DNA of 64,000 bases from positions 21,372,606 to 21,436,605 of the forward strand of contig CAXKWD010000003.1 in the NCBI GenBank assembly GCA_964059195.1. Direction: 5' to 3'. Positions 9,875-19,904 of this stretch are shown here, one piece after another; position 1 is the first letter of the stretch; each line of letters opens with the position of its first letter. Both the position numbers and the translations under genes were made by a program. The notes under the pieces were generated by a model. That model was not told the DNA's origin. It searched no databases and worked only from the letters and a program-made list of their open reading frames with translations. The stretch is from Ectobius pallidus. Its lineage: Eukaryota; Arthropoda; Insecta; Blattodea; Ectobiidae.

Positions 9875-10680
9875 CAGAAATGCAGAAAGTATTTTCGATG
9901 CCTGCAGGAATGTTGGATTGAAAATTAATGCAGCAAAAACTAGTATATGGTTATGGAACATCAAAATAATGGGTACAAAATATTAGAATAGCCGGTAAAT
10001 CTTTCGAACGAGTGGAGAAATTCAAATATCTGGGAGCAATAATTACATACACAAATAATATTAAGACAGAAGTTAAGTGTCGATTAAAATCAGGAAATGC
10101 TTGTTTTTATGCAGTTCATAAACTCTTATCTTCTCGTCTTCAGTTCAGAAATCTAAAAATGAAGATTTATAACACTATTATCCTGCCTGTTGTATTATAT
10201 GGATGTGAGACATGGCCGCTAACTGTTCAGAAAGAACGTAGTCTGAGAGTGTTTGAAAATAAGGTGCTTCGAAAAATATTTGGGCCCAAGAGGGATGACA
10301 ATGGGGACTGGAGAAAATTGCATAACGATGAGCTTAAGGACCTGTACGCTTCACCAGATATAGTAAGGGTAATTAAATCGCGAAGGATGAAATGGGGTGG
10401 ACATGCTGCGCGCATGGGAGAGGAAAGACATATCTCAAAAGTATTGACTGGGAGACCCGAAGGGAAAAGACTACGTGAAAGACCTAGACGTAGGTAGGAG
10501 GACAATCTTAGAACGGATTTATGGGAAGTGGATTTGAGAGGGATGGTTGGATGGAGTTAGCACAGAATAGGTTTGAATGGCGGGCTCAGGTAAGCACGGC
10601 AATGAATCTTCGGGTTCCATAAAATAGATAATATTCCTTTAGCTTGCTGAGGAATTGTCTATTGTCATTGAGTACGTAAG
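9875..10680 (+). mobile_element. LINE fragment (RTE-like), 5'-truncated
   Basis: Begins in the segment AATGCAGAAAGTATTTTCGA that follows the reverse-transcriptase active-site region and runs to the 3' end ATTGTCATTGAGTACGTAAG. The coding part is listed separately (10012-10497). A SINE landed in its 3' tail: 15-bp duplications CATTGAGTACGTAAG (10666-10680) and CATTGAGTAAGTAAG (11700-11714, one mismatch) bracket it, so the last part of the LINE tail resumes at 11700. Confidence 0.9.
10012..10497 (+). pseudogene. LINE reverse-transcriptase C-terminal remnant
   Basis: A 161-codon open stretch covering the region after the RT catalytic core. In order it shows EKFKYLGAII (about residues 2-11), KSGNACFYAVHKLLSSRL (26-43), IILPVVLYGCETWPLT (54-69), RVFENKVLRKIFGPKRDDNG (78-97), VIKSRRMKWGGHAARMGEER (120-139) and GRPEGKRLRERPRRR to the end. 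A stop follows where the copy at 18364 reads on into WEDNLRTDL. Known family members carry an endonuclease and RT domain upstream, absent here. Non-functional. Confidence 0.88.
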
Positions 10681-11699
10681 GGTACGCCGTAGCGTAGAGG
10701 TAGAGGCGCTGCGCTACAAACCGGAAGGTCGCGGGTACAATTCCCGATGAGGTCGTTGGAGTTTTTCAATTGACCTAATCCTTCTGGTGTCACTATGGCC
10801 CTGGGGTCGGCTCAGCCTCTAACAGAAATGAGTACCAGGAGCAATCCTGGGGGTAAAGGCGGCCGGTGCGTAAGGCTGACAACCTTACCATCTTCATGTG
10901 CCGAATGTCCAAAATCTGGGAGCCCCAACCTCCTGGAACCCTCCGGGCCTCTATGCCCTGCATGGGCGTACGGTGAAATTTTGTTCGGGAGGGGTTCAAT
11001 GTAAAGTCGTATCAGCTCCATGCCCTTCCGCACATTGTGAATTAATTTTTTTTTTTTAAATGTAATAAACAGCTGTATCGTGATAATTAATACACTGTAA
11101 TAAATTAATATGCAGCTCAGTCTTTGAAACTGTTTTTCTTGAGATTTCTATCCATTTTTTAAAGCTAGAGTCTATAAATAAAAACTTTATTTGAAAAATT
11201 ATCATAATAGTGTATGGTGTATAGGGCACGTTTTTAAAGTGGAAAAACCCGATTAATGCCGATTCTTTCATGATAATTTTGTGATGAGCTCGTGATTACT
11301 GTTGGCTTTACAAACAGGTTGATGGATTTCGGCGAGAGTATTCGAGTTGTCGTTTGACAGATTCCGAAGAGATTTTTGTTTACTAGTAATACATCACTGT
11401 TATTAAGCTGAAAAACTATCAACACCACGAGGTTTTGAAATTTGAAACTTAAATAAATTACGATAAATCTTAAATAATGCTTTGATATGTACGAAATTTT
11501 AAAATATGTAACACCCGATTCAGAGTTTTGTTTGTTTGTTTGTTTTTTTTTTTGTTTTTTGTTGTTTTTTGTTTAATTTCGTTCCATGATTTATAATCTT
11601 TGAAATATTGCAGATATTTCGGGAGGGGTTTCGACCCCCTGAACCCCGCTCCCCTTACCGTACGCCCATGATGCCCTGTATAGGATCACTTTACTTTTA
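10681..11699 (+). mobile_element. tRNA-derived SINE interrupted by a hAT element
   Basis: tRNA-like head with A box (CCGTAGCGTAGAGGTAGAGG), B box (GCGGGTACAATTCCCG), then a body containing CACTATGGCCCTGGGGTCGG and CTAACAGAAATGAGTACC. After removing the hAT insertion (10961-11670 plus one TSD) about 300 bp remain. The outer 15-bp duplications lie in a LINE tail. The overlapping 68-73 codon frames on both strands are shadows. Confidence 0.88.
10961..11670. mobile_element. hAT-like element, TSD ATGCCCTG
   Basis: Ends CATGGGCGTACGGTGA and CCTTACCGTACGCCCATG are inverted repeats, and perfect 8-bp duplications ATGCCCTG flank them (10953-10960 and 11671-11678). Internal sequence is AT-rich with a T/G-rich tract at 11526-11575. 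The minus-strand frames of 64-71 codons inside have no recognisable domain. The CATGGGCGTA ends fit the GGCGTA-type group of the window. Confidence 0.93.
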
Positions 11700-11714
11700 C
11701 ATTGAGTAAGTAAG

Positions 11715-12201
11715 TATAATTTTCAAAGGGTCTCCGGATTCATTATTTAACAGGCACTAAATCGAGTACTAAACCGGAGAGCAGTTTGGTTTGGTTTTAG
11801 ATGCAGCGAACTGTTACAATAAGAGAATTCCATTGCTGATGCGAAACGCCATTATTTACAATTGGCTAATCTCTTTGTTGCTTTTTTACTGTGGAATTCT
11901 TCAGAAGGTGGGAGGTGGTAGCAGATGCTCCCCTCTCTTTCCGCCGACACGCACACCTGTTGAGGAGAATCACCTGCATTCCAGTTCCAAAGAAATGGAG
12001 CAATGTCGGAAATACTTGTATGGAAACTGAAGGAAACAATGTTGAAACAACCGCCTTCTCTAATAATTACAGCTGGGATTTATGTGTCATTACTGTCATT
12101 AGTAATTACAGAATTTACACTTTACCTTCACACTGTGGAAAAGCGATAAGTGCTCATGGCACAGCTTATTACGATTATTTTATACAGAGCAGTGTATAAA
12201 C
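11715..12201. other. Unassigned sequence
   Basis: Two overlapping plus-strand frames (11791-12030, 11891-12199) have no recognisable domain. No repeat signature seen. Confidence 0.4.
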
Positions 12202-12380
12202 TAATTCCACCTATTCCCTCGTATAAAATTTTTTGTTAAAATATCAGTTAAAATATCATAGCTTTATCATATCTAAAATTTATTTATATTTATTATTATT
12301 TATTTATTATCCAAGTTTTAACCTTATTTTACCCGAAGGTATATTAAGGTTATAGTTATTAATAATCATTTAACATATCT

Positions 12381-12838
12381 TTCTTTCTTTCTTTCTCGTA
12401 GTTTTACCTCTCCCTTTTAGGATTTAAGCGACCCAAGCCGCCCGGGCCTTACAGGGCCGCGACCTGTCGGGAGAGGGATTATCTTTGGATCACATACATA
12501 CTGTTTTGACCAGACAAGGACATGGAGGGCCTCCCCGGATGAGTGATCAGCCCAATGCCGGGGCCACCTCCGAGACAACACGAACTCATAGGACGATACA
12601 CACCATTCACACACACACACACACACTCAGAACAAGGCGAGGATGGGGATGAAGATGATAATGACGGCCAGATGATGTCCGGGGACCACAAGGGCCTATA
12701 GTTACCCGACATTTGTCTCAAAGGTGAGGGAAAACCCCGGAAAAAACCTCACCTAGGTAACTTGTCCCGACCAGGAATCGAACCCGGGCCCGCTGCGTAA
12801 GAGGATTGAACGCATCCCCTGAGCCACAGCGGTGGACT
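12381..12838 (-). mobile_element. tRNA-derived SINE, TSD ATTTAACATATCT
   Basis: Minus strand: head TGTGGCTCAGGGGATGCG (A box) and GGGTTCGATTCCTGGTC (B box), then body with GACAAGTTACCTAGGTGAGG, a CA-repeat region and end AGGTAAAACTACG followed by an (AGAA)n tail. Perfect 13-bp duplications at 12368-12380 and 12839-12851. Sister copies at 16412-16843 and 45238-45696. Confidence 0.95.
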
Positions 12839-13071
12839 ATTTAACATATCTAAATATTAAAATAATATAAGTACAAAAGTATTGAGTAATGAGATGGCTA
12901 ACAATTTAACATGATATGACTAACACTATTTGGTTAAAGTTTAGTTTTAACAAATATATAAATTTAGAAATAGTGTATGAAATGGTTAACAACATACGCT
13001 AATAGTTAACTTAGTTGCTGATACAGTATCTGATATACATTTCTAACTATAGAACTTAACTACTGGTACAA

Positions 13072-13420
13072 TTATATCTTTGGAAATATTGTATTTAAAA
13101 ATGATATAAAGTATTTATATGATTTACGGTTTACTAAAACATCTGTGAGTGGCTTAGAAAGTGTGCAGTCCACAGATTCCAACAACAATCTAAGTTCGTA
13201 TCTCTCACTATGAAATAGTGGACAGTCGAATAGTATATGTGTGACATTTTGGGTATCTTCTCCACAGATGCATTCCGGGCTAGGTTTAAGATGGAATCTA
13301 TGTAAATATTCTGTAAAACCACCATGTCCAGTCAAAAACTGAGTCAAAACAAAATAGGGTGTCAGCAATTTGCACTTCAATCTATCAAAAACCGTAGGAA
13401 AATACAGTTCTTTTGTCAGA
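13072..13420 (-). pseudogene. I/R1-like LINE pol C-terminal fragment
   Basis: Minus strand encodes about 115 residues. The frame remains open upstream of the TTG at 13380 as KELYFPTVFDRLKCK. The core reads QFLTGHGGFTEYLHRFHLKP, then PECICGEDTQNVTHILFDCP and FHSERYELR. The TGHG...YLHRF...C.CGE...H..F.CP pattern is the cysteine/histidine motif after RT (and RNase H) in I/R1/Jockey-group non-LTR retrotransposons. It differs from the RTE-like LINE common elsewhere in the window. 5'-truncated and inactive. Confidence 0.8.
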
Positions 13421-13765
13421 ACACCTTTATTATCTAAAATTTATACTTGTCAGTATTATAAAACATAACTAAAAAATTATAGCTGTCAATTTTACAAGAC
13501 AATTTTCGTATTTTGTGAACAATATATTTCGGCTATTCAGCCATCTTCAGGTCCTAAAAAAGTTATAAAATATATTAGGTGATAGTTAATTAACTATGTG
13601 TATACAATCTTATGTAGAAAGTTTTTGACATACCTTTTTCTTTCTCCAGATATTTTAACAAAAAAAAAAAAATGTTATACGAGGGAATAGGTGGAATTAT
13701 ATCATGCACTACATACAAATCCCTCGTAGGAGAAAAACAATATGAAATTTATCAACACATACATA

Positions 13766-14295
13766 CAGAGTGTTAATGAATAACAGCGAAATATTTTACC
13801 TGTGTAGGCTATAGAGAGGACGTAGACAAGTAACTTTTATTAGGAGACTTTTACTCTATGGATTAAATTTTTCCTGTTACAACATAAAATTTCCCAGGAC
13901 ATGGCAGCAACTGACTTCTAACATTTGAAAAAATACAGCAAAGGAACTTCGTTGTTAATACTGGAGTTATGAATAAAAAAAAAACTAATGCAGTGGCGGC
14001 CAGTCATGTGAATTGACTGCAAATTTTGCAGCTTTCGAAATTATGATATAGCGGTTGATGAATGATTAAGAATCGGGTTTTTATCGATCACTAAGAAGGC
14101 ATGAAGTCGATTTAATTAAACTTTTAACCCTATTTCGCTTCATTATTGACTTATGAGCACCAAATTGTAATGCCTTTAATGCCCCGTAGCAAACACATTT
14201 TACGTCATAGAGCACAAATCTCTTAATAAAAGTTGCTTGTCTATGTCCCCTCTAAATACAGGTAAAATATTTCGTAGTTATTCATTAACACCCTG
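13766..14295. mobile_element. Mariner-type MITE with about 80-bp TIRs and TA flanks
   Basis: Left end CAGAGTGTTAATGAATAAC and right end GTTATTCATTAACACCCTG form an inverted repeat that continues inward through AAATATTTTACCTG and ACAAGTAACTTTTATTAGGA on the left arm. TA lies directly outside each end (13764-13765 and 14296-14297). The left arm contains TAGGCTA (13805-13811) absent from the right arm. No transposase frame. The interior matches 3085-3320. Confidence 0.85.
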
Positions 14296-14297
14296 TA

Positions 14298-14630
14298 TTT
14301 TTACATATTTGCAAGCACTTTAAATATTCTTGTAATACTATGTGAAATTACTTATCTAACCATTTTCATATTTATAAGTGTAAACTGCTTTATTGAGATT
14401 CAAAACTGGAGTCTGTCTGTTGCCACGTGCCACAATACAGTATATAGTTTAAGATGACTGTGACTGACATCTTAAAGACGATGACCATGACAAGTAAGAA
14501 ACCCCTTTAATGGGATTAACCAAAAATATAATATATTATAATATAGGCCTATATATAATTGTCCTGTTTTCAAGGAAAAATGTATGTTTTTTCGACAGTT
14601 CATTAAAACAATTGCAATACTATCTCTATA
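14298..14630. other. Unassigned AT-rich sequence
   Basis: No gene or repeat recognised apart from TAGGCCTA at 14544-14551 inside an AT-rich tract. Confidence 0.4.
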
Positions 14631-14643
14631 TCACGCGTACATT

Positions 14644-14942
14644 CTAAACTAAACTAAATTCCGTGGCGCTATATCCCTGGAGGGACTTGGCCTACAACCC
14701 GACCACTGCGTCATCTACTACAGGCAGATGGCAGGATTGGGGGCATGTCTTCAGTATGCCGACACCCACGGCCGTTAATGGTGGTTTTCATGACCGGAGC
14801 CGCTACTTCTCTATCAAATAGCTCCTTAATTTGAATCACGAGGCTGAGTGCACCCCTGCCAGACCACCCTACCTCAGAAAAGTCCGAGGAGGTACCAGGG
14901 ATCGAACCCGGGCCAACGGATCTGTAGACCACGCAGGCGGTC
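14644..14942 (-). mobile_element. tRNA-derived SINE, TSD TCACGCGTAMATT
   Basis: Second near-complete copy of the SINE at 8036-8343 on the minus strand, with B box GGGTTCGATCCCTGG and internal CCGGTCATGAAAACCACC. Duplications TCACGCGTACATT (14631-14643) and TCACGCGTAAATT (14943-14955) differ at one of 13 bases. The minus-strand frame at 14711-14932 is a shadow of the SINE. Confidence 0.92.
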
Positions 14943-15155
14943 TCACGCGTAAATTACTTGGGGTCTTTTTATGGGGTCTGGTAGCTGGGAGGTTAATACA
15001 GATCTAGCGCAGATTAATAAAGATCCTGAAATATGAATTATCGGTACCAAAATCCTTCAACTGTACATCAGGCAAAAAACCTACAAATCCGGTTGGACAT
15101 TTGGAAAGAATATGTCATTTCGGTGAAATGTCATATTTATATTATTTATTATTTG

Positions 15156-15183
15156 TATATATATATATATATATATAGGCCTA
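15156..15183. repeat. (TA)n microsatellite ending in TAGGCCTA
   Basis: A run of TA units ends with TAGGCCTA (15176-15183), as if GGCCTA had been added after a TA unit. Confidence 0.9.
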
Positions 15184-15209
15184 TATTTAAAAAAAACTTA
15201 AGTTATGGA

Positions 15210-15315
15210 TATCTCATCATTTGGGCAAGGCATTTGTTGATTTTACACTTTTTTTTTAATTTGAAGGTCAACATGAAATAATTGATTAAATAAGGGCAAT
15301 TTGTTTGAAGCGACA
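15210..15315 (+). repeat. Fragment of the foldback family at 36683-38000
   Basis: Shares GGCAAGGCATTTGTTGATTT, CATGAAATAATTGA and AAATAAGGGCAATTTGTTT in order with the left arm at 36690-36850. The frames at 15033-15281 and 15203-15445 are not recognisable. Confidence 0.7.
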
Positions 15316-15608
15316 GTTCTAAAGAAAGTCTGGTGATCACACCATATTTATAATTTTTAAACTCTTCTTCAAAAAAATATTTTTCCCTTTGGCATTTATT
15401 ACTTTCTCTGCATGGCTGTAGCCTGCATAGGCCTATGTACTGCAACTACAGAAAAAATAGATTTCCGGATTGGAACGGAAACATGTGATTTTCATTCCAT
15501 TTACTCGATTTAATTGCCTGTTTCCGGGACGAACAGCACGGCTTGTAGTTTTTACTTAATGTTTTATGTAGTTTTTACTATAGACAACATATTCATTTTC
15601 ACAAATAA

Positions 15609-15615
<7 letters not shown>

Positions 15616-15647
<32 letters not shown>
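15616..15647. repeat. (AT)n microsatellite
   Basis: Fifteen or so AT units; no associated element recognised. Bases 15650-16190 hold no recognisable feature apart from a G run near 16100-16109. Confidence 0.9.
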
Positions 15648-15650
<3 letters not shown>

Positions 15651-16195
15651 GCTAGTTTAAATAATTTATGTTATGCTAGTTGGATGTACCAAAGAATCAC
15701 TTGTAGTGTTGCATTCGTGCCTAACGTCTCCAAGTGCTGGCAGACACAAATTACTTGTGGATTCAGACGAATGACAGTAATTTGCAAGATCTTGCGGTTT
15801 CGTCGCGGATTCAAACAATGAACAAACTATAATTCATTTTTCCTATTTTAGAGACTCACAAGATCTCAAAACGCTTTACACCAAACATCTCGTAACATTC
15901 AAATAGAAGTAACTTACAATTTCAAGAACAGACCTCACACAAGATTAGCATACACCTTCAAGAGTGGGACGAAATTATATTTACGCAATATCTAAACCCG
16001 AAGACTCCAAAATACGGTCATGATATAAACGCGAGAAAGTTATGTGAATATTTCACGTAATGTTATTGACCTCTAAAGGTAATTAAACTCGGTCTTATTG
16101 GGGGGGGGGTCAATATTGCTATAACTGAATGTAACTGAAATACGTGAAATCTGGACAAATGAATGTAGAAACCAAGGTCTCAGTAGGCTAATAAC

Positions 16196-16411
16196 TAGGG
16201 TTCGGATGTTTATTACCTAAAAAGGTAAAAAATATGACTGTAAATATGCCCTTAAAAATGACTAAATATGGCCCAATAGTCCTAAATATGACCTCTTAAA
16301 AGAACGTATTTTCTAAAAATAAATGTTCCAATTTAAAACGATTAATGACACTAAATTATTACATCACATTAAATCATTCAGATAACCATTTCTAACAATT
16401 TTACAGGTGAC
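16196..16411 (+). mobile_element. Truncated TIR element, TAGGGTTCGGATG family
   Basis: Starts TAGGGTTCGGATGTTTATTA and continues with repeated ATGAC motifs (AAATATGACTGTAAATATG, CCTAAATATGACCTC) like the left end of 25335-27068. It ends where a SINE joins at 16412, so the right end is lost or displaced. Confidence 0.75.
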
Positions 16412-16843
16412 ATACAGTTTTACTTCTCCCTTTTAGGATTTAAGCGACCCAAGACGTCCGGACCTTACAGGGGCCGCGACCTGTCGGAAGAGGGATTATC
16501 TTTGGATCACATACATACTTTTTTGACCAGACAAGGACAAGGAGGGCCTCCCCGGATGAGTGATCAGCCCAATGCCGGGGCCACCTCCGAGACAACACGA
16601 ACACATAGGACGAGGTTATATTATTCACATACTCATTCACTCAGATGATGGGGATGAAGATGATAATGACGGCCAGATGATATCCGGAGACCACAAGGGC
16701 CTAAAGTTACCTGATATTTGTCTCACAGGTGAGGGAAAACCCCGGAAAAAACCTCACCTAGGTAACTTGTCCCGACCAGGAATCGAACCCGGGCCCGCTG
16801 GGTGAGAGGATTGAACGCATCCCCTGAGCCACAGGTGGACTCC
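16412..16843 (-). mobile_element. tRNA-derived SINE, minus strand
   Basis: Same family as 12381-12838: B box GGGTTCGATTCCTGGTC, body GACAAGTTACCTAGGTGAGG and end AGGGAGAAGTAAAACTG. The CA-repeat region of the other copies is replaced by non-repetitive sequence. It is embedded in the TAGGGTTCGG-family element; a clean TSD was not found. Frames at 16440-16640 and 16560-16805 are shadows. Confidence 0.88.
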
Positions 16844-16846
16844 CTG

Positions 16847-16848
<2 letters not shown>

Positions 16849-16900
<52 letters not shown>

Positions 16901-16901
16901 T
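16849..16901. repeat. (AAT)n microsatellite
   Basis: About 17 AAT units. Poly-isoleucine, poly-tyrosine and poly-leucine frames on the minus strand come from this tract. Bases 16905-17355 after it contain no feature I recognise. Confidence 0.95.
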
Positions 16902-17355
16902 GTAGTAGGGTAATAAAATATTCCATAGCAGCTGAATATATACAACATTGAAGAAACAAGAAACATTGAATATTTGATGATCTGCACAATATGGCGGTGG
17001 CCTCATTACCGCACTGCGCAAGTGATTGAGTCTGGACCAACAAAATCAATTTTAATTGTTTGAATAGAAGACATGAACTCGGTGACCCAGCTTCAGCGCT
17101 ATGTTATTAAACTTCCCACGACTGCCTTTATATAACCCGACACAGTTACACAAGCTATCGTCCCATCTTCACAGTTTCTAAACGGTGCTTACATAATTAT
17201 CACTATTCTCATAAAATTCAAGTGATGATTTCATTTACTTTAAAATTTCTGTGTGGTATTTGGGTATTTTCTAATCGAGAGCATATGTTTTTAATATTGT
17301 TCGTTACATAATTTATTTTTAAAATTGTCATCGTTTTATATTAGTATCATCGATG

Positions 17356-17358
<3 letters not shown>

Positions 17359-17398
<40 letters not shown>

Positions 17399-17411
17399 TA
17401 TTATTATTATT
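17359..17411. repeat. (TTA)n microsatellite
   Basis: Imperfect TTA run immediately upstream of the SINE at 17412. Confidence 0.95.
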
Positions 17412-17690
17412 AATGGCGTTAATCGTGGTCTAATGGCGTTGCTGATTATGCATTTTGGGCCTTGGTTCGTTCCCCGTTTTCTCTACATATTTTATCCGAG
17501 GTAAGGAGGTCTGAAACGGGGTGCAATCAGCCTAATGATAACTGAGAAAATACTGGATAAAAACAGTGGTTTTTCGGCCTTGGTTCGATCCCCGGTTCCT
17601 CTACATATTTTATCTGAGGTAAGGGGTCTGAAACGGGGTGCAATCAGCCTAATGACAACTGAGAAAATATTGGATAAAAACACTGTGGTT
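17412..17690 (+). mobile_element. tRNA-derived SINE with internal 118-bp duplication
   Basis: A box GTGGTCTAATGGCGTTGCTG and B box GGTTCGTTCCCCG mark the head. The stretch from CCTTGGTTCG through ATACTGGATAAAAACAGTGG occurs twice in tandem (about 17460-17577 and 17578-17690) with few differences, so the B box is duplicated while the A box is single. It joins directly to a fragment of the 8036-type SINE. Confidence 0.78.
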
Positions 17691-17800
17691 CCGATCAACA
17701 AGACCATCAATAACGGCGATGGGTGTCGGCATGCTGACCACAAGACCATCAATATTGTCGAAAGGTGGAGGTAGATGACGCAGTTATGAAATGCATCGCC
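17691..17800 (+). mobile_element. Rearranged fragment of the 8036-type SINE
   Basis: Contains AACGGCGATGGGTGTCGGCA and AGGTAGATGACGCAG from the SINE body on the plus strand, with an internal repeat of ACAAGACCATCAATA at 17699 and 17741. Bases 17801-18227 show no feature besides TAGGCCTA at 18192-18199. Confidence 0.65.
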
Positions 17801-18227
17801 ACAGAGATTAACTAAATTGTTGTGGCAACTGGGATATTTAGGAAAACAAACGACATGTTTAGGAATACCATTTAGAAATGACATATATATATATATAACA
17901 TGTTAAAACTAAAGGGGGAGAAAATTATTTAAATATGAGCCTTTTTTTTTTTACAAAACTAAAGGAAGAATTTGTACTTCTTTATACAATTTTCTATCTT
18001 CAATATTGTCTGGTTTAAATAAAGTATTTTAAAGTAATCCTATCTATGAAGGCAAACGTATTCCCCTACATAAGTGACCAAGGACATAAGAACTGGTCTG
18101 AAACAAATACACCCCCACAATCTTATAAGCTTTCTCGAAATAATCAGGTTTAAATGCACACACGTGTAAAGCGGCCCACATAGTCTACTAGTAGGCCTAT
18201 AGCGATTAAAAAAAAGAAACATCCATA

Positions 18228-19115
18228 GTTCTAGCTTATGCAGATAACGTTTGCTTGTTGGGCGATGACGTAAACACGATGGAGAGAAATGCAGAAAGTC
18301 TTTTTCGATGCCTGCAGGAATGTTGGATTAGAAATTAATACAGAAAAAACTAAATAGGCCTATATGGTAATGGAACGACAAAATAATGCTCCACAAAATA
18401 TTAGAATAGCCGGTAAATCGTTTGAGCAAGTGGAGGATTTCAAATATCTTGGAACAGTAATTACAGATACAAATAATAGTAAGGCAGAAGTTAAGTGTAG
18501 ACTCAAATCGGGAAATGCTTGTTTTTATGCAGTTCATAAACTCTCATCGTCTCGTCTTCTATCCAGAAACCTAAAAATTAAGATTTATAAGACTATTATC
18601 CTGCCGGTTGTATTATATGGATGTGAGACATGGCCACTAACTGAGCTGGAAGAACATAGTCTGAGAGAGTTTGAAAATAGGGTAGGCCTACTTAGAAAAA
18701 TATTTGGGCCCAAGAGGGATGCAAATGGGGACTGGAGAGAATTGCATAACGTCGAGCTTCAGGACCTGTACTCGTCACCGGATATACTAAGGGTAATTAA
18801 ATCGCGAAGGATGAAATGGGCTGGACATGCTGCACGCATGGGGAAGGAAAGACATATCTCAAAAGTATTGACTGGGAGACCTGAAGGGAAAAGACCACGT
18901 GGAAGACCTAGAAGTAGGTGGGAGGACAATCTTAGAACGGATTTATGAGAAGTAGGATTTTTGGGGGATGATTGGATGGAGTTAGCACAGAATAGGGTTG
19001 AATGGCGGACTTAGGTAAACGCGGCAATGAACCTTCGGGTTCCATAAAATAGATAATATTCCTTTAGCTTGCTTAGGAATTATCTATTGCCATTGAGTAA
19101 GTAAGTAAGTAAGTT
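18228..19115 (+). mobile_element. LINE (RTE-like), best preserved 3' portion
   Basis: 5'-truncated LINE. It starts with a decayed RT active-site segment, YADNVCLLGDD (18237-18269), where a functional RT would have ADD rather than ADN. Coding continues to EVGFLGDDWMELAQNRVEWR after frame breaks. The 3' end is CCTTTAGCTTGCTTAGGAAT, ATTGCCATTGAG and (TAAG)5, a short tandem-repeat tail rather than poly-A. It carries two TAGGCCTA insertions (18355-18362, 18683-18690) absent from the copy at 9875. Confidence 0.92.
18364..18948 (+). pseudogene. LINE reverse-transcriptase C-terminal remnant, 194 codons
   Basis: Blocks in order: FEQVEDFKYLGTVITDTNNS (about 19-38), KSGNACFYAVHKLSSSRLL (47-65), IILPVVLYGCETWPLTELEE (75-94), LRKIFGPKRDANGDWREL (109-126), VIKSRRMKWAGHAARMGKER (145-164), GRPEGKRPRGRPRSRWEDN (171-189). 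This is the region after the catalytic core, so no enzymatic activity is expected. A TAGGCCTA insertion adds residues between NRVG and LLRK. The frame stops at 18946 although homology continues. Confidence 0.9.
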
Positions 19116-19403
19116 ATGGTAGTCATGTAAATGTTTCAATAAGGATGGTTAACATCTTGCCAAAAGTACTACTTTTAAGCGTAATAAATTATAGTATTTT
19201 ATTATAATATAATATTTGAGGTTGTGTTTCCGTGTAGACCGTAGACCCTATTCAATTGCGAAATTGCTCGATCGTCATAGCAACAGGGGAAAAAAGTATA
19301 GTTGAACAGATTTCTTGCAATATAGGACAACTTACTGTCGATCGCTTCGAATTTGTTAACTCGCTCTACTTGATTCGTACTTTGCCATTATGACACACAG
19401 AGC

Positions 19404-19405
<2 letters not shown>

Positions 19406-19459
<54 letters not shown>

Positions 19460-19460
19460 T
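19406..19460. repeat. (TTA)n microsatellite
   Basis: About 18 TTA units bordering the Helitron-like segment that follows. Bases 19116-19405 hold nothing recognised. Confidence 0.95.
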
Positions 19461-19904
19461 ACATAGGTGAACAGGGGGGATCATGAACGCACGCTTAAAT
19501 GGGAAAACAGTGAATGTTTTGGAAGAAATTCACTATGCAAGGGTTTTTGGGCTGGGGAACTCGAATCTGAGGTAGTCTTCCTCGAGTTGCGCATTTTAAT
19601 CGTGAAATGCACCTCAAAACAGGGTTTTTAGGTTTTCAATTATCAATCATTTTAATTTATTTATGCACAAATCTGCATTCTCTATACGACAGCACAAGAT
19701 TCGTTTTATTTCTTGAATTATTTATATTTACTGGACTACGTAAAACATTATAAGAATTGCATTATGTAATTCCTGCAATTTATGTAAAAACTATGTAAAA
19801 GTTAATAAATATACTGCTTTAATGATTTATGTTAAATAAATGATTTAAATAAATCATCTAGCAGTTGATTAAATAATCGTGGGCGAAGCCGCGGGCACCT
19901 GCTA
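19461..19904 (+). mobile_element. Helitron 3' portion with hairpin and CTAG end
   Basis: Ends with a hairpin (CGTGG GCGAAG CCGCG), a short spacer and CTAG|T, the textbook Helitron 3' terminus. The body matches 47745-48235 (GGATCATGAACGCACG, GGGGAACTCGAATCTGAG, TAATAAATATACTGCTTTAA). No Rep/helicase coding; the 5' end was not identified, perhaps lost at the microsatellite. Confidence 0.8.

Larger units (their letters stand above)
12204..13697. mobile_element. TIR-bounded composite element with TA flanks
   Basis: Left end ATTCCACCTATTCCCTCGTA and right end, reversed, are identical over about 23 bp, then diverge in an A/T tract. TA dinucleotides sit immediately outside both ends, as expected of a Tc1/mariner-type target. 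The inside carries a SINE (12381-12838) and a minus-strand LINE tail fragment (13072-13420). No transposase was recognised, and chance association of inverted termini is possible. Confidence 0.55.

Noticed and set aside
12417..12721. Minus-strand frames of 69-80 codons, also at 16440 and 45278
   Set aside because: They recur wherever the same SINE occurs and are shadows of the repeat.
16723..17049. Open frames with poly-Ile, poly-Tyr and poly-Leu runs
   Set aside because: They are the three readings of one AAT microsatellite and the adjoining SINE; no domain or codon signal supports a gene. The same applies at 151-623 and 8401-8619.
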